A stretch of 64,000 nt of DNA from Sulfurospirillum sp001602955. Its GTDB lineage: Bacteria; Campylobacterota; Campylobacteria; Campylobacterales; Sulfurospirillaceae. The first letter of the stretch is position 1; the number at the start of each line of letters is the position of its first letter. The notes beneath the pieces were generated by a model. The model ran no database searches and had not been told where the DNA came from. It saw only the letters and a list, made by a program, of their open reading frames with translations. Positions 43,143-53,025 of the stretch are shown here, one piece after another. The DNA is taken from the NCBI GenBank assembly GCA_001602955.1, contig LVAC01000018.1, positions 20,918-84,917 of the forward strand, in the 5' to 3' direction. Both the position numbers and the translations under genes were made by a program.

Positions 43143-44473
43143 TGAAAATTGAAAGAATTCTTATTGCCAATCGCGGCGAAATCGCTCTTCGTGCAATAAG
43201 AACCATCAAAGAAATGGGCAAACAAGCCATTGCCGTTTACTCCACGGCGGACAAAGATGCGCTCTATCTCCAACATGCGGATGCGAGCATTTGCATCGGC
43301 GGGGCAAAATCAAGCGAGAGCTATTTGAGCATTCCTTCCATCATTAGTGCCGCGGAGATTAGTGGATGCGACGCTATTTTCCCCGGATACGGCTTTTTGA
43401 GTGAAAACCAAACGTTTGTCGAGGTATGCCAACACCATAACATCAAATTTATCGGACCTTCTGTGGATTCGATGGTTTTGATGAGCGACAAATCCAAAGC
43501 CAAAGAAGTGATGAAAAAAGCAGGCGTTCCCGTTATTTTAGGAAGCGACGGTGCGCTCAAAGACGTGCAAGAAGCAAAAGATCTCGCAACGCAAATCGGA
43601 CTTCCCGTCATCATCAAAGCCAGTGCGGGCGGTGGCGGACGCGGTATGCGTGTGGTTGAAAAAATGGAAGATTTGGAAAAATCCTATCTTGCCGCAGAAA
43701 GCGAAGCACTCAGTGCCTTTGGCGACGGTACGCTTTACATGGAAAAATACATCAAAAATCCGCGTCATATCGAAGTGCAAGTCATCGGCGATAGCCACGG
43801 AAATGTGGTGCATATCGGTGAGCGCGACTGTTCAATGCAGCGACGCCACCAAAAACTAATCGAAGAGTCACCTGCCATCGCGCTGGATGATAAAACCAGA
43901 GCGCGCCTTCACGAAGTGGCGGTTAAAGCCACCAAATACATCGGCTATGAAAATGCAGGAACGTTTGAGTTTCTCTTGGATGCGGATAAAAACTTCTACT
44001 TTATGGAAATGAACACGCGTTTGCAAGTCGAACACTGTGTCAGCGAAATGGTCAGCGGTATCGATATTATCGAATGGATGATTCGCGTTGCCGAGGGTGA
44101 AAAACTTTTCGATCAAAGCGCACTTCATTTTAAAGGGCACGCTATCGAATGCCGAATTACAGCGGAAGACCCCGTGAAGTTTATCCCAAGCCCCGGAAAA
44201 ATTACGAAGTACATCGTTCCCGGAGGGCGCAATGTCCGTATGGATTCGCATGCGTATCAAGGCTATACCGTGCCGCCGCATTACGACTCGATGATCGGTA
44301 AATTGATCGTGTGGGGCGAGAACCGAGAACGTGCCATCGCAAAGATGAAACAAGCACTCAGCGAGTTACAAATCGAAGGTATTAAAACCGTCCGCGATTT
44401 TCATCTAGCAATGATGAACAATCAAGATTTTATCGACAACCGCTTCGACACGAACTATCTTTCCCATCATTAA
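43142..44473 (+). CDS. accC: Biotin carboxylase subunit of acetyl-CoA carboxylase
   Basis: 443 residues. An ATP-grasp enzyme that carboxylates the biotin on AccB using bicarbonate. Motifs: IANRGEIALRAIRT at the N-terminus, FPGYGFLSEN, the glycine-rich loop SAGGGGRGMRVV near 165, ERDCSMQRRHQKLIEESP near 230, and MNTRLQVEHCVSE with catalytic residues near 290. The start overlaps accB. A strong hairpin terminator follows. Confidence 0.97.
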   Translation: MKIERILIANRGEIALRAIRTIKEMGKQAIAVYSTADKDALYLQHADASICIGGAKSSESYLSIPSIISAAEISGCDAIFPGYGFLSENQTFVEVCQHHNIKFIGPSVDSMVLMSDKSKAKEVMKKAGVPVILGSDGALKDVQEAKDLATQIGLPVIIKASAGGGGRGMRVVEKMEDLEKSYLAAESEALSAFGDGTLYMEKYIKNPRHIEVQVIGDSHGNVVHIGERDCSMQRRHQKLIEESPAIALDDKTRARLHEVAVKATKYIGYENAGTFEFLLDADKNFYFMEMNTRLQVEHCVSEMVSGIDIIEWMIRVAEGEKLFDQSALHFKGHAIECRITAEDPVKFIPSPGKITKYIVPGGRNVRMDSHAYQGYTVPPHYDSMIGKLIVWGENRERAIAKMKQALSELQIEGIKTVRDFHLAMMNNQDFIDNRFDTNYLSHH

Positions 44474-44499
44474 CATCTGAACTACTCAATTCCCATAAA

Positions 44500-44537
44500 A
44501 AAAGGGGAGTTTGCGTTAAACCGCAAACTCCCCTTTT
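44500..44537. terminator. Strong bidirectional terminator
   Basis: A perfect 16 bp stem, AAAAGGGGAGTTTGCG and its complement, around a TTAAAC loop. The A-tract and T-tract ends let it serve accC on the plus strand and the SurA-like gene on the minus strand. Confidence 0.9.
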
Positions 44538-44568
44538 GGGGTACTTCTCTTTTAAACGTTTAAGAGTG

Positions 44569-45426
44569 TTAAGGTGCTCGTACCACTTGTATATTGGCGG
44601 AAGATTTGAGTTTTTCAAAATAATCGTCGATCGATTGTTTCTCTTTGCCGTCGGCTAATTTTCCATAAATATAATTTTTAGCGTTGTCGAACGAAATGGC
44701 TTTAACGTCATGTTTGTTTTTGACAAAAAACATCACGTAGCCTTGATCGGTTTTAACAACGGACGAAAATTTTCCGACCGGCGTTTTATTCAACAATCCG
44801 GCTAAGTTTTGATCCATTTTCGTTGCTTCAAACGTCGTATCTTTGAGCTCAACGTCGCTCATAGCACTCATAGGGTTGTTTTGAATCGTTGTTAAGCTTT
44901 GTTGATTGGCACTCGAATAAATAGAAACGTCAAAGGAAGCGGCTTGCGAAAATTCGTTTTGGTTTTCGTTGTAATACGCCAGCAATTCACCGTCGCTTAG
45001 TTGTTTCATCTTATCGCGTACGATTTTTTGATACAGTTTATCGCGTTGCAATTTTTTCTTAATTTCTTCTTTGTACTCTAAAGTATCGATATTTTTGGAA
45101 CGAAGCATATTTAAAAAGTCGTAAGTGCTCATTTGGTTATTGATCGCCAGTTTATCGATATGTTGATCGACTTCAAAACCGTCGACGCTAATGCCTTGTT
45201 TTTTAATTTCGGAATCTTCGAGTTTTTGACGAACTAAAATATCTAAAGCTTCTTTTTTGGAAATTTGAAAACGTTGAGAATATTTGAAAACATCGAAAAG
45301 CGTAATCGGTTCTTTATTGATAATAACCGAAACACCGTCTAAGGTAGCGGCGGTCACTATCGATGGCGTTAAAAATAGGGTCACCCCTAAAGTTACCAAA
45401 GTTAACATTGTGCGTTTAAGCTTCAT
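44569..45426 (-). CDS. SurA-like periplasmic chaperone/peptidyl-prolyl isomerase
   Basis: 285 residues with a signal peptide ending near TAA (SIVTAATLDG). The SurA N-terminal chaperone domain is evident (VSVIINKEPITLFDVFKYSQ, LVRQKLEDSEIKKQGI). The following segment, SDGELLAYYNENQNEFSQA, resembles the parvulin linker, and residues 170-270 keep a reduced parvulin-like domain (PVGKFSSVVKTDQGYVMFFV). It should assist outer-membrane protein folding in the periplasm. An equivalent gene sits between gltX and accC in Campylobacter jejuni, as I recall. Confidence 0.82.
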   Translation of the reverse strand: MKLKRTMLTLVTLGVTLFLTPSIVTAATLDGVSVIINKEPITLFDVFKYSQRFQISKKEALDILVRQKLEDSEIKKQGISVDGFEVDQHIDKLAINNQMSTYDFLNMLRSKNIDTLEYKEEIKKKLQRDKLYQKIVRDKMKQLSDGELLAYYNENQNEFSQAASFDVSIYSSANQQSLTTIQNNPMSAMSDVELKDTTFEATKMDQNLAGLLNKTPVGKFSSVVKTDQGYVMFFVKNKHDVKAISFDNAKNYIYGKLADGKEKQSIDDYFEKLKSSANIQVVRAP

Positions 45427-45626
45427 CCATAATCCTTTTTTTTAAGAAAAATCGCTATATAATCGTAACTGTATTAAAAATAAGAGGCCACGAATGATAA
45501 CATTTTTTTTGACAAAAAAAATTAAAAAAACGGTTATTAAGCTCCTCGCGTAGAATTTTTGTGCTTCTCGTAACAAAATGATACATAATTTTTACATAAT
45601 TCCACTTCAATTGATAAAGGTTAGTC

Positions 45627-47021
45627 ATGATCGTGACACGTTTTGCCCCGAGTCCTACGGGATATTTGCATATCGGCGGGCTAAGAACGGCACTGTACAG
45701 TTATTTATGGGCAAAGAGAAACAACGGTAAATTTTTACTTCGCATCGAAGATACCGATTTGGCACGCAACTCGAAAGAGGCGGCGGAAGCGATAAAAGAG
45801 GCATTTCAATGGGTCGGGTTGGATTTTGAAGGCGAAATCGTCTATCAATCCGAGCGTTTCGATCTTTACAAACGCTACGTACAAGAGCTGCTTGATGCTG
45901 GGAAAGCGTATCGATGCTATATGAGCAAAGAAGAGCTTGATGCCCTTCGCGAAGAGCAAACGGCTCGCAAAGAACGTCCCCATTACGACGGTCGATACCG
46001 TGATTTTACGGGTACGCCTCCGAAGGGCGTTGAGCCCGTCATTCGTATTAAAGCACCGACAAGCGGAGTGATTTCGTTTGTGGACGGCGTTAAAGGCGAA
46101 GTGAGTTTTAATGCCAGCGATATGTTAGACGATTTTATTATTGCACGAAGCGACGGTACACCGACGTATAACTTCGTCGTCGTTATCGACGATGCGCTCA
46201 TGGGCGTGAACGAAGTCATCCGAGGCGACGATCACCTCTCCAATACGCCCAAACAGATTATTTTATACGAGGCGTTAGGATTTGACGTTCCGAAATTCTA
46301 TCATGTTCCGATGATCCTCAATCCCGAAGGGAAAAAGCTCTCCAAACGCGACGGTGCGATGGACGTTATGGCATATCAAAAAGAGGGATATTTGCCCGAA
46401 ACGCTACTGAACTTTTTGATTCGTTTAGGGTGGAGCCACGGAGATCAAGAGATCTTTTCGATGGAAGAGATGATCGCCTTTTTTGATCCTTCCCATATCA
46501 ATAAATCGGCTTCGGCGTACAATCAAGAAAAATTGCTATGGCTGAATTCTCATTATATTAAAGAGGCAAGCTATGAGCGCTTAATCGAAGCATTGCGCTT
46601 TTTTGACGTTGATCTTGCGCCGCATCCTAAAAAAGAGCTTTTGATCGATGCCGTGCGCGATCGTGCTAAAACCTTGGTCGAGTTTGCAACGATGATTCGA
46701 CAGATCGTCGATGCTCCGAAAACCTATGACGAGAAGGCAATTGAGAAATTTTTGGACACAAAAGCCGTAGAAATTTTAAGCGAATACAAAAATACGCTTA
46801 AAAACGTTCCCGCTCTTGAAAAAGCGAGTGAATTTGAAACACTGACAAAAAACTTTTTGGAAGAACACGGCTTAAAGCTGAAAGATTTAGCGCAAGCCAT
46901 ACGCATTGCCATGGTCGGTAATTCCGTCAGCCCTTCGATTTTTGAAGTTTTGGAAATTATCGGCTTTGTACATGTTATCGAGAGAATTGAAGCATTAATC
47001 ATTTACAAAAAAGGAGTTTAG
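45627..47021 (+). CDS. gltX: Glutamyl-tRNA synthetase
   Basis: 464 residues. Class I synthetase charging tRNA-Glu and, in this phylum, sometimes tRNA-Gln. The HIGH-type motif is FAPSPTGYLHIGGLRTALY and the KMSKS equivalent is KKLSKRDGAMDV near residue 240. Campylobacterota often have two GltX paralogues with divided specificity. From this gene alone I cannot say which this is, although the position beside the malic enzyme fits gltX2 of Campylobacter. AAAGG lies before the ATG. Confidence 0.95.
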   Translation: MIVTRFAPSPTGYLHIGGLRTALYSYLWAKRNNGKFLLRIEDTDLARNSKEAAEAIKEAFQWVGLDFEGEIVYQSERFDLYKRYVQELLDAGKAYRCYMSKEELDALREEQTARKERPHYDGRYRDFTGTPPKGVEPVIRIKAPTSGVISFVDGVKGEVSFNASDMLDDFIIARSDGTPTYNFVVVIDDALMGVNEVIRGDDHLSNTPKQIILYEALGFDVPKFYHVPMILNPEGKKLSKRDGAMDVMAYQKEGYLPETLLNFLIRLGWSHGDQEIFSMEEMIAFFDPSHINKSASAYNQEKLLWLNSHYIKEASYERLIEALRFFDVDLAPHPKKELLIDAVRDRAKTLVEFATMIRQIVDAPKTYDEKAIEKFLDTKAVEILSEYKNTLKNVPALEKASEFETLTKNFLEEHGLKLKDLAQAIRIAMVGNSVSPSIFEVLEIIGFVHVIERIEALIIYKKGV

Positions 47022-48299
47022 GTGAGTAGTAAAGGTAAAGTGACGAAAGAAGAAGCATTAGAGTACCACGTCGGCGGTAAAATCGCAATTAACGTTAAAA
47101 CACGTTGCGACAGTGCAAGAGATCTTTCTATGGCGTATACTCCGGGTGTTGCACATCCGTGCTTGGAAATCGAAAAAGACAACGAGTTGGCGTATACGTA
47201 TACCAATAAAGGGAATCTGGTTGCGGTCATTACGGACGGTACGGCGGTTCTCGGACTCGGTGATATCGGTGCGGTTGCCGGAAAACCCGTTATGGAAGGT
47301 AAATCGGTTTTATTTAAAAAATTTGCCGACGTTGATGCTTTCGATATTGAGTTAGACGAAAAAGATACCGATAAAATTATTGCGATTTGTAAAGCCCTTG
47401 CTCCGACGTTCGGCGGTATTAACTTGGAAGATATTAAAGCACCGAAATGTTTTGAAATCGAACAAAAACTTCAAGCAAGCGTGAATATTCCCGTTATGCA
47501 CGACGATCAGCACGGTACGGCGATGATTACTTCCGCGGGATTGATTAACGCGCTTGAAATCAGCGGTAAAAAAATCGAAGAGATGAAAATCGTCGTTTCG
47601 GGCGCAGGAGCCGCAGGGATTGCGTGCGCTAAAATGTACAAACTTTTGGGTGCGAAGAATATCGTTATGATCGACTCTAAAGGCGTGATCCATAAAGGAA
47701 GAACGGACTTAAACGCGTATAAAGCGGAATTTGCTCTTGAGACAAGCGACCGAACGCTTGAAGATGCGATGAAGGGCTCGGATATGTTCTTAGGACTTTC
47801 CGCTCCGGGCGTCGTAACGGCCGAAATGGTCAAATCGATGAATCCGCATCCGATTATTTTCGCCCTTGCCAACCCGACGCCGGAAATTTTACCCGAAGAA
47901 GTACATGCCGTTAGAAACGATGTTATGATGGGAACGGGCAGAAGTGATTATCCGAACCAAGTGAACAACGTTTTAGGTTTTCCGTTTATCTTCAGAGGCG
48001 CATTGGACGTAAAAGCGACGAAAGTGACCGAAGGTATGAAAATGGCGGCGGCGGTTGCTTTGGCAAAATTGGCGAAAGAGGACGTTCCCGCCTACGTGAA
48101 AGCGGCGTATAACGGTGAAGAGTTAAAATTCGGCTACAACTATATTATCCCTAAACCGTTTGACAGACGCGTTTTGGTATGGGTTTCCGTTGCCGTTGCC
48201 GAAGCTGCGATTAAAGACGGCGTCGCACGCGTCGAAAATTTTGATCTTAACGCGTACAAAGCAAAACTTCAAGCCATCATCGATGCGGAGCAAAAATAA
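47022..48299 (+). CDS. Malate oxidoreductase (malic enzyme)
   Basis: 425 residues, GTG start directly after the gltX stop, AAGGAG upstream. Decarboxylates malate to pyruvate. Motifs: AYTPGVAHPCLEIEKD near residue 40, TNKGNLVAVITDGTAVLGLGDIG, IPVMHDDQHGTA (metal and substrate ligands) and the dinucleotide-binding VVSGAGAAGIACAKM near 190, followed by D. It is the short prokaryotic form lacking the phosphotransacetylase domain. Cofactor preference (NAD or NADP) is not decided. It forms an operon with gltX and upp. Confidence 0.93.
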   Translation: MSSKGKVTKEEALEYHVGGKIAINVKTRCDSARDLSMAYTPGVAHPCLEIEKDNELAYTYTNKGNLVAVITDGTAVLGLGDIGAVAGKPVMEGKSVLFKKFADVDAFDIELDEKDTDKIIAICKALAPTFGGINLEDIKAPKCFEIEQKLQASVNIPVMHDDQHGTAMITSAGLINALEISGKKIEEMKIVVSGAGAAGIACAKMYKLLGAKNIVMIDSKGVIHKGRTDLNAYKAEFALETSDRTLEDAMKGSDMFLGLSAPGVVTAEMVKSMNPHPIIFALANPTPEILPEEVHAVRNDVMMGTGRSDYPNQVNNVLGFPFIFRGALDVKATKVTEGMKMAAAVALAKLAKEDVPAYVKAAYNGEELKFGYNYIIPKPFDRRVLVWVSVAVAEAAIKDGVARVENFDLNAYKAKLQAIIDAEQK

Positions 48300-48941
48300 G
48301 TGAAAAACGTCCATGTCATCAAACATCCGTTGATTGAGCACAAGCTTTCGATCTTACGCGATGAACGAACGGAACCGTTTCAGTTTCGACTTTTGGTCGA
48401 CGAAATCTCTTATTTGATGCTCTTTGAAGCGACGCGCGATTTGCCTTTGCGCGACGTGAGCGTCAAAACGCCCGTAGCAACCGCACAAACGAAAAAGCTT
48501 GACGCGAAGATCATGATCTGCCCGATTCTTCGGGCGGCTCTTGGTATGCTTGATAGCGTTTTCAAGTTAATTCCCGATGCGAGTGTGGGCTTTTTGGGAT
48601 TTCAACGCAATGAGCAAACCTTGGAGGCGGAATTTTATTATGCGAAACTTCCTTCAGATCATACCGAGCGTACCGCGATCATCATCGATCCGATGTTTGC
48701 CACGGGCGGAACCGCCATCGATGCGGTGAATTTCTTAAAGTCCAAAGGGGTTAAAGATATTCGCTTTTTATCGCTTGTCTCGGCACCCGAAGGCTTGAAA
48801 CGTTTTTACGAAGTTCATCCGGACGTTCCGGTATTTACGACATGTATCGATGAAGGATTGAACCAACACGGGTACATCGTTCCCGGTCTTGGAGATGCGG
48901 GAGATCGTGTCTTCAATACGCAAGGTGCTTCGGTTAAATAA
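48300..48941 (+). CDS. upp: Uracil phosphoribosyltransferase
   Basis: 213 residues, GTG start abutting the previous stop. Salvages uracil with PRPP to UMP. The PRPP-binding motif is IIIDPMFATGGTAIDAV near residue 125. The uracil-binding C-terminus reads TCIDEGLNQHGYIVPGLGDAGDRVF, and HPLIEHKLSILRDERT opens the protein. Last gene of the gltX-malic enzyme-upp operon; a palindromic terminator follows. Confidence 0.96.
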   Translation: MKNVHVIKHPLIEHKLSILRDERTEPFQFRLLVDEISYLMLFEATRDLPLRDVSVKTPVATAQTKKLDAKIMICPILRAALGMLDSVFKLIPDASVGFLGFQRNEQTLEAEFYYAKLPSDHTERTAIIIDPMFATGGTAIDAVNFLKSKGVKDIRFLSLVSAPEGLKRFYEVHPDVPVFTTCIDEGLNQHGYIVPGLGDAGDRVFNTQGASVK

Positions 48942-48947
48942 CCGCGT

Positions 48948-48969
48948 ATGAGCCCTTTAAAGGGCTCAT
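48948..48969. terminator. 22 bp perfect palindrome between upp and gdhA
   Basis: ATGAGCCCTTTAAAGGGCTC plus AT forms a perfect palindrome between two convergent genes, followed by a pyrimidine-rich CTTCTT on the plus strand. Probably terminates both. Confidence 0.65.
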
Positions 48970-48973
48970 CTTC

Positions 48974-50335
48974 TTACACCGCCCCTTGGTCGATCATGGA
49001 GTCGGCTACTTTTCGAAATCCCGCGATATTGGCTCCGAGCATAAGGTTTCCTTCTTCGTTGAACTCTTTTGACGTGGCGTACGCAAGATCGAAGATCGAC
49101 TTCATAATCGCGTGAAGCTTGGTATCGACTTCGGAAAAACTCCATTTTTGCATGCTGGCGTTTTGACTCATTTCCAATTGACTGGTCGCAACACCGCCTG
49201 CGTTTGCGGCTTTTGCAGGTCCGTAGAGGATACGGTTGGCTAACATGTAAGCGATGGCTTCGGGCGTACTTGGCATATTGGCACCTTCGTTGACCAAACG
49301 GCATCCGTTGTGATGCAAGGTTTGAATATCGCGAAGGTTAAGTTCGTTTTGCGTCGCACTCGGAAATGCCGCAAAACACGGAATCGACCAAACGCCGTTC
49401 GTTCCTTTTTCATACGCGTCGACCGGAATGTAGCGAGCGTTCGGATAGTGTTTGAGGTATTCGCTCAGTTCTTGGCGTTTGATCTCTTTAATCGTTTTAA
49501 GGGTGTTAAAATCGATACCGTCTTTATCGTAAAGCATCCCTTTGGAATCGCTACATGTAACGGGTGTCGCTCCCATTTCGTAGAGTTTTTGAATCGTATA
49601 TAACGCGACGTTTCCGGCACCCGAGACCGTACAAATTTTACCTTTGAGCGAATCGCCTTGTTTGTTGAGAATATTTTCCGCAAAATAGACCGAGCCGTAT
49701 CCCGTTGCTTCCGTGCGTGCTAACGAGCCTCCCCAATTCAATCCTTTACCGGTTAATACGCCGTCGAAACGCCCCGTGAGGCGTTTGTATTCGCCGTACA
49801 TGTAGCCGATTTCTCTGCCTCCTACGCCGATATCGCCTGCGGGAATATCTTTGGTTTCGCCGACGTATTTGGCAAGTTCGGACATAAATGCCTGACAAAA
49901 ACGCATAATTTCACCTTCGCTTTTGCCCTTAGGATCGAAATTGCTCCCGCCTTTCGCGCCGCCGATCGCCAGTCCCGTAAGGGAGTTTTTGAAAATTTGT
50001 TCAAACCCTAAAAACTTGACGATTCCCAAATTAACGCTCGGATGGAAGCGAAGGCCGCCTTTGTACGGTCCTATGGCGGAGTTAAACTGAACGCGGTAAC
50101 CGATATTGGTTTGAATTTTTCCGCTATCGTCCATCCAAACGACGCGGAAAATAATTTGCCGCTCGGGAATCACGAGACGCTCTAAAACATTATTGTGAAG
50201 GTATTTCGGTTCGGATGCTAAAAGAGGTTCTAAGGATACAAGTACCTCTTCGACGGCTTGATAAAACTCGGCTTGTCCGGGCGTGCTTTGTCGCGTAGAG
50301 TGTAAAAGACGTTCGATCACGTGTTTAATCGGCAT
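48974..50335 (-). CDS. gdhA: NADP-type glutamate dehydrogenase
   Basis: 453 residues from the ATG at 50335 (AAAGGAG upstream; the longer reading lacks support). Hexameric enzyme fixing ammonium onto 2-oxoglutarate. Signature: GPYKGGLRFHPSVNLGIVKF with the catalytic lysines near 100-130, PAGDIGVGGREIGYM, the Rossmann VSGAGNVALYTIQKLYE, and PCFAAFPSATQNE. The length and GGLRFHPSV form match the biosynthetic NADP enzyme. It overlaps the mqnA stop by 11 bp. Confidence 0.95.
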   Translation of the reverse strand: MPIKHVIERLLHSTRQSTPGQAEFYQAVEEVLVSLEPLLASEPKYLHNNVLERLVIPERQIIFRVVWMDDSGKIQTNIGYRVQFNSAIGPYKGGLRFHPSVNLGIVKFLGFEQIFKNSLTGLAIGGAKGGSNFDPKGKSEGEIMRFCQAFMSELAKYVGETKDIPAGDIGVGGREIGYMYGEYKRLTGRFDGVLTGKGLNWGGSLARTEATGYGSVYFAENILNKQGDSLKGKICTVSGAGNVALYTIQKLYEMGATPVTCSDSKGMLYDKDGIDFNTLKTIKEIKRQELSEYLKHYPNARYIPVDAYEKGTNGVWSIPCFAAFPSATQNELNLRDIQTLHHNGCRLVNEGANMPSTPEAIAYMLANRILYGPAKAANAGGVATSQLEMSQNASMQKWSFSEVDTKLHAIMKSIFDLAYATSKEFNEEGNLMLGANIAGFRKVADSMIDQGAV

Positions 50336-51017
50336 GAGACTCCTTTGAAACAAAATGGGTGTCGAGGAAGCGAGATTTTTTCAAAAATAGCGAAAGGGCT
50401 TTTTGCTCTTTCGTTGCAATCGTATAGCTGATGAGCTTTAGATATTCACGAATGTCGCGCGCGGATATGGCGCGCTCGTTTGCGTAAGTCTCCAAAACGT
50501 AGCGGGGAATTTTAATCGGAGCTTTGATAAAACGTTGGGCAAGTTTTTTATAAAACGTTTGGTGACGATTAACGCAAAAGCGTGCAAAAACAAACGGTAA
50601 ATGCGTGCGCGTATGCCAAACTTCCGCCAAATCGACGTATGCGGTAGGGTTTTGCAAGTAGAGTTTGAGCGCTCTATCTCCGATAAACACTTCGCCCTCT
50701 AGACCCAAGACGCGACAGAGCATATTGGACGTTGCCGAAGCGGGGTCTGTTTTACACATACCTTGCGAAATGATCACGCTTTTAACGTTTTTTTGTGCAA
50801 CGATGCCGACGTTAAGCGGCGTAACGGTTTTGCGTTTGCTCTCGATGCTGGAGATAAAAGCGGCATCGACTTTGCGTTTGCGTAATTTGCGGTTGATAAC
50901 GGAAGGAACGTCTTTTTGGTGTTCGCATGAGCGTTTAAAAGCGTTAGGCAAAGAAGATCTTTTGAGAAAAACGTGAAACGGAAGAAGATTGATGTAATCT
51001 ATCTTTCCAAAGACCAT
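50325..51017 (-). CDS. mqnA: Chorismate dehydratase MqnA (futalosine pathway)
   Basis: 230 residues. MqnA makes 3-[(1-carboxyvinyl)oxy]benzoate from chorismate, the entry step of the futalosine menaquinone pathway. The opening KIDYINLLPFHVFL is the family hallmark (KIxYxNxxP), followed by DAAFISSIESKRK and the substrate-binding VIISQGM. The short length agrees with Campylobacterota MqnA. Transcribed with gdhA; the futalosine gene mqnD lies at 10855. Confidence 0.85.
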   Translation of the reverse strand: MVFGKIDYINLLPFHVFLKRSSLPNAFKRSCEHQKDVPSVINRKLRKRKVDAAFISSIESKRKTVTPLNVGIVAQKNVKSVIISQGMCKTDPASATSNMLCRVLGLEGEVFIGDRALKLYLQNPTAYVDLAEVWHTRTHLPFVFARFCVNRHQTFYKKLAQRFIKAPIKIPRYVLETYANERAISARDIREYLKLISYTIATKEQKALSLFLKKSRFLDTHFVSKESHAD

Positions 51018-51216
51018 AACGACTCCTTTGGAATTAAAGTCAAGGGACTATTATAGCCAACCTTGAGCGGACTTCGTACGTATGGCGGCGAAATTCTTTT
51101 TCTAAGAGGCTTTATAGAACTATCTTGATACAATAGAGCTCGTAAGAACGTGTTTGTTAAAAAGTAAAAGCGCAAATGCTCAGTAAAAGATTAAAAATCA
51201 TGAGGAATCAAAAGAG

Positions 51217-51972
51217 ATGATCGAATCGTTATTAAACGCCGAAGCGTTGATGGCATTGGTGACGCTAACGGCGTTGGAAATCGTTTTGGGTATCGACAAT
51301 ATTATTTTTATCGCCATTTTGGTCGGGCGTTTGCCTGCACATCAGCGCGACCGCGCACGTATTTTCGGTTTGGCATTGGCGATGTTGACGCGTATTATGC
51401 TGTTGTTGTCGCTTTTTTGGATTATGAAACTGACCGCTCCTTTGTTTACGGTGTTTGCGCAAGAGATTTCCGGCCGCGATCTTATTTTGATTATCGGAGG
51501 ATTATTCTTGCTTGCCAAATCGACGATGGAGATTCACCACGACGTCGAAGAAGATCCCGAAACGGAGACCAAGGAGTTGAAAAAAAGTGCTCGAGGGTTT
51601 TTGAATACGTTGATTCAAATTGCGGTTTTAGACATCGTTTTTTCGCTTGATTCGGTTATTACCGCCGTGGGAATGGCCAATAATATTATTATTATGATTT
51701 TAGCCGTCGTGATTGCCGTAGGCGTGATGATGTTCGCTTCCAAAGCCATTTCGGATTTTATCGATGCCAACCCGACGATTAAAATGCTGGCACTTTCATT
51801 CTTAATTTTAGTCGGCGTTACGTTGATTGCCGAAGGACTTGACCTGCATATTTCAAAAGCCTATGTCTATTTTGCGATGGCGTTTTCGTTGGCGGTCGAA
51901 TCGATCAATATCTACAGTCGCAAGAAAAAAGCTAAGCGATCTATAAGCAGAGCAGTCAAAAAAGAGGCGTAA
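51217..51972 (+). CDS. TerC-family integral membrane protein
   Basis: 251 residues. Seven or so transmembrane segments with the family's acidic motifs: ALEIVLGIDNIIFIAILV in the first helices and VLDIVFSLDSVITAVGM in the middle, where Asp and Glu sit in the membrane. TerC homologues support metal (manganese) export or tellurite tolerance. It is 2 bp from an MreB-like gene, so they are probably co-translated; the functional link is unknown. Confidence 0.88.
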   Translation: MIESLLNAEALMALVTLTALEIVLGIDNIIFIAILVGRLPAHQRDRARIFGLALAMLTRIMLLLSLFWIMKLTAPLFTVFAQEISGRDLILIIGGLFLLAKSTMEIHHDVEEDPETETKELKKSARGFLNTLIQIAVLDIVFSLDSVITAVGMANNIIIMILAVVIAVGVMMFASKAISDFIDANPTIKMLALSFLILVGVTLIAEGLDLHISKAYVYFAMAFSLAVESINIYSRKKKAKRSISRAVKKEA

Positions 51973-51974
51973 CG

Positions 51975-52982
51975 ATGCTATTTTCAGGGCGTTTTTCACA
52001 AGGGTTTGCGATCGATTTGGGAACCAACAATACGCTTGTGTACCAACCAAATCGCGGTATTATTTTAGAAGAACCCACGTCGATCGCGTACGATCAAAGG
52101 CGTCGCTCGTTTTTCGATTGCGGCGAGAGTTCAAAAAGAATGTTCGGAAAAAACCCAGAGCATATCGAAGTGATGCATCCGCTTTCAAAGGGTGCTATCT
52201 CCAATTTAACCGTAGCAAAGGCATATATCAAAGAGGTGATCAGACGTATGACGCCGCGTCGCTTGTTTCGACCGAATGTCGTGGTAAGCGTACCGAGCGA
52301 TCTAAACGCCATGGAGCGCAATGCCGTGACCGAAGCGTGCAAAGAAGGCGGTGCACGCGATGTATTTTTGATTAAAGACCCTTTCTCGGCGGCATTGGGT
52401 TCGTTTCAAGCGATCGAGCAACCGCAGGGTGTTTTAGTTCTCGATATCGGAGCGGGCGTGAGCGATATATCGTTACTTTCGTGCAACGGTATCGTGATGA
52501 ATAAATCGCTACGTATGGCGGGAAACGATTTTGATGAAGCGATCATCGAGTATTTTAAAACGCACCATCGTCTTTTGATGTCACAGCGCGACGCGGAAAT
52601 GCTCAAAAAAACCTTGGGAAATCTTTGTTTGACGGAAGAAAAGCACCTTCGTATCAGCGTCAAAAATATGATAACGCGCATGCCGCAAAGCGTTGAAATC
52701 AGCTCGTACGACATTCACAAAGCCATAGTGCCCTTAGCCGACAAGATCGTCGGGTTAACGCATAAAATGCTCTCGGAACTACCGCCGATGTTCGCGCAAG
52801 ATATTTACGATCAGGGCATTTTGCTCACGGGCGGCTCTTCGATGCTTCAGGGGTTGGATCGCTACATCGGCGAAAAGCTCAAAATCGATCTTCATTGCGT
52901 GGAAAATCCTCTGCACAATATTATCTTAGGTGCGGGGCGTGCGCTGGAAGATACGCGTTATGCGGTACTGTTTCATACGTAA
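51975..52982 (+). CDS. MreB-like actin homologue
   Basis: 335 residues of the MreB/actin superfamily: phosphate-1 loop GFAIDLGTNNTLVYQPNRG, the connector TVAKAYIKEVIRRMTP, phosphate-2 LVLDIGAGVSDISLL near 155, and the adenosine loop LLTGGSSMLQGLDRYI near 285. It is close to MreB length, but the subdomains differ from canonical MreB and no MreC/MreD follow. A paralogue with a role in envelope organisation is likely. Operon with TerC. Confidence 0.82.
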   Translation: MLFSGRFSQGFAIDLGTNNTLVYQPNRGIILEEPTSIAYDQRRRSFFDCGESSKRMFGKNPEHIEVMHPLSKGAISNLTVAKAYIKEVIRRMTPRRLFRPNVVVSVPSDLNAMERNAVTEACKEGGARDVFLIKDPFSAALGSFQAIEQPQGVLVLDIGAGVSDISLLSCNGIVMNKSLRMAGNDFDEAIIEYFKTHHRLLMSQRDAEMLKKTLGNLCLTEEKHLRISVKNMITRMPQSVEISSYDIHKAIVPLADKIVGLTHKMLSELPPMFAQDIYDQGILLTGGSSMLQGLDRYIGEKLKIDLHCVENPLHNIILGAGRALEDTRYAVLFHT

Positions 52983-53025
52983 ACGATAGAATAAAGCATG
53001 AGCATCCCGCGCACGCGATCTTAGA

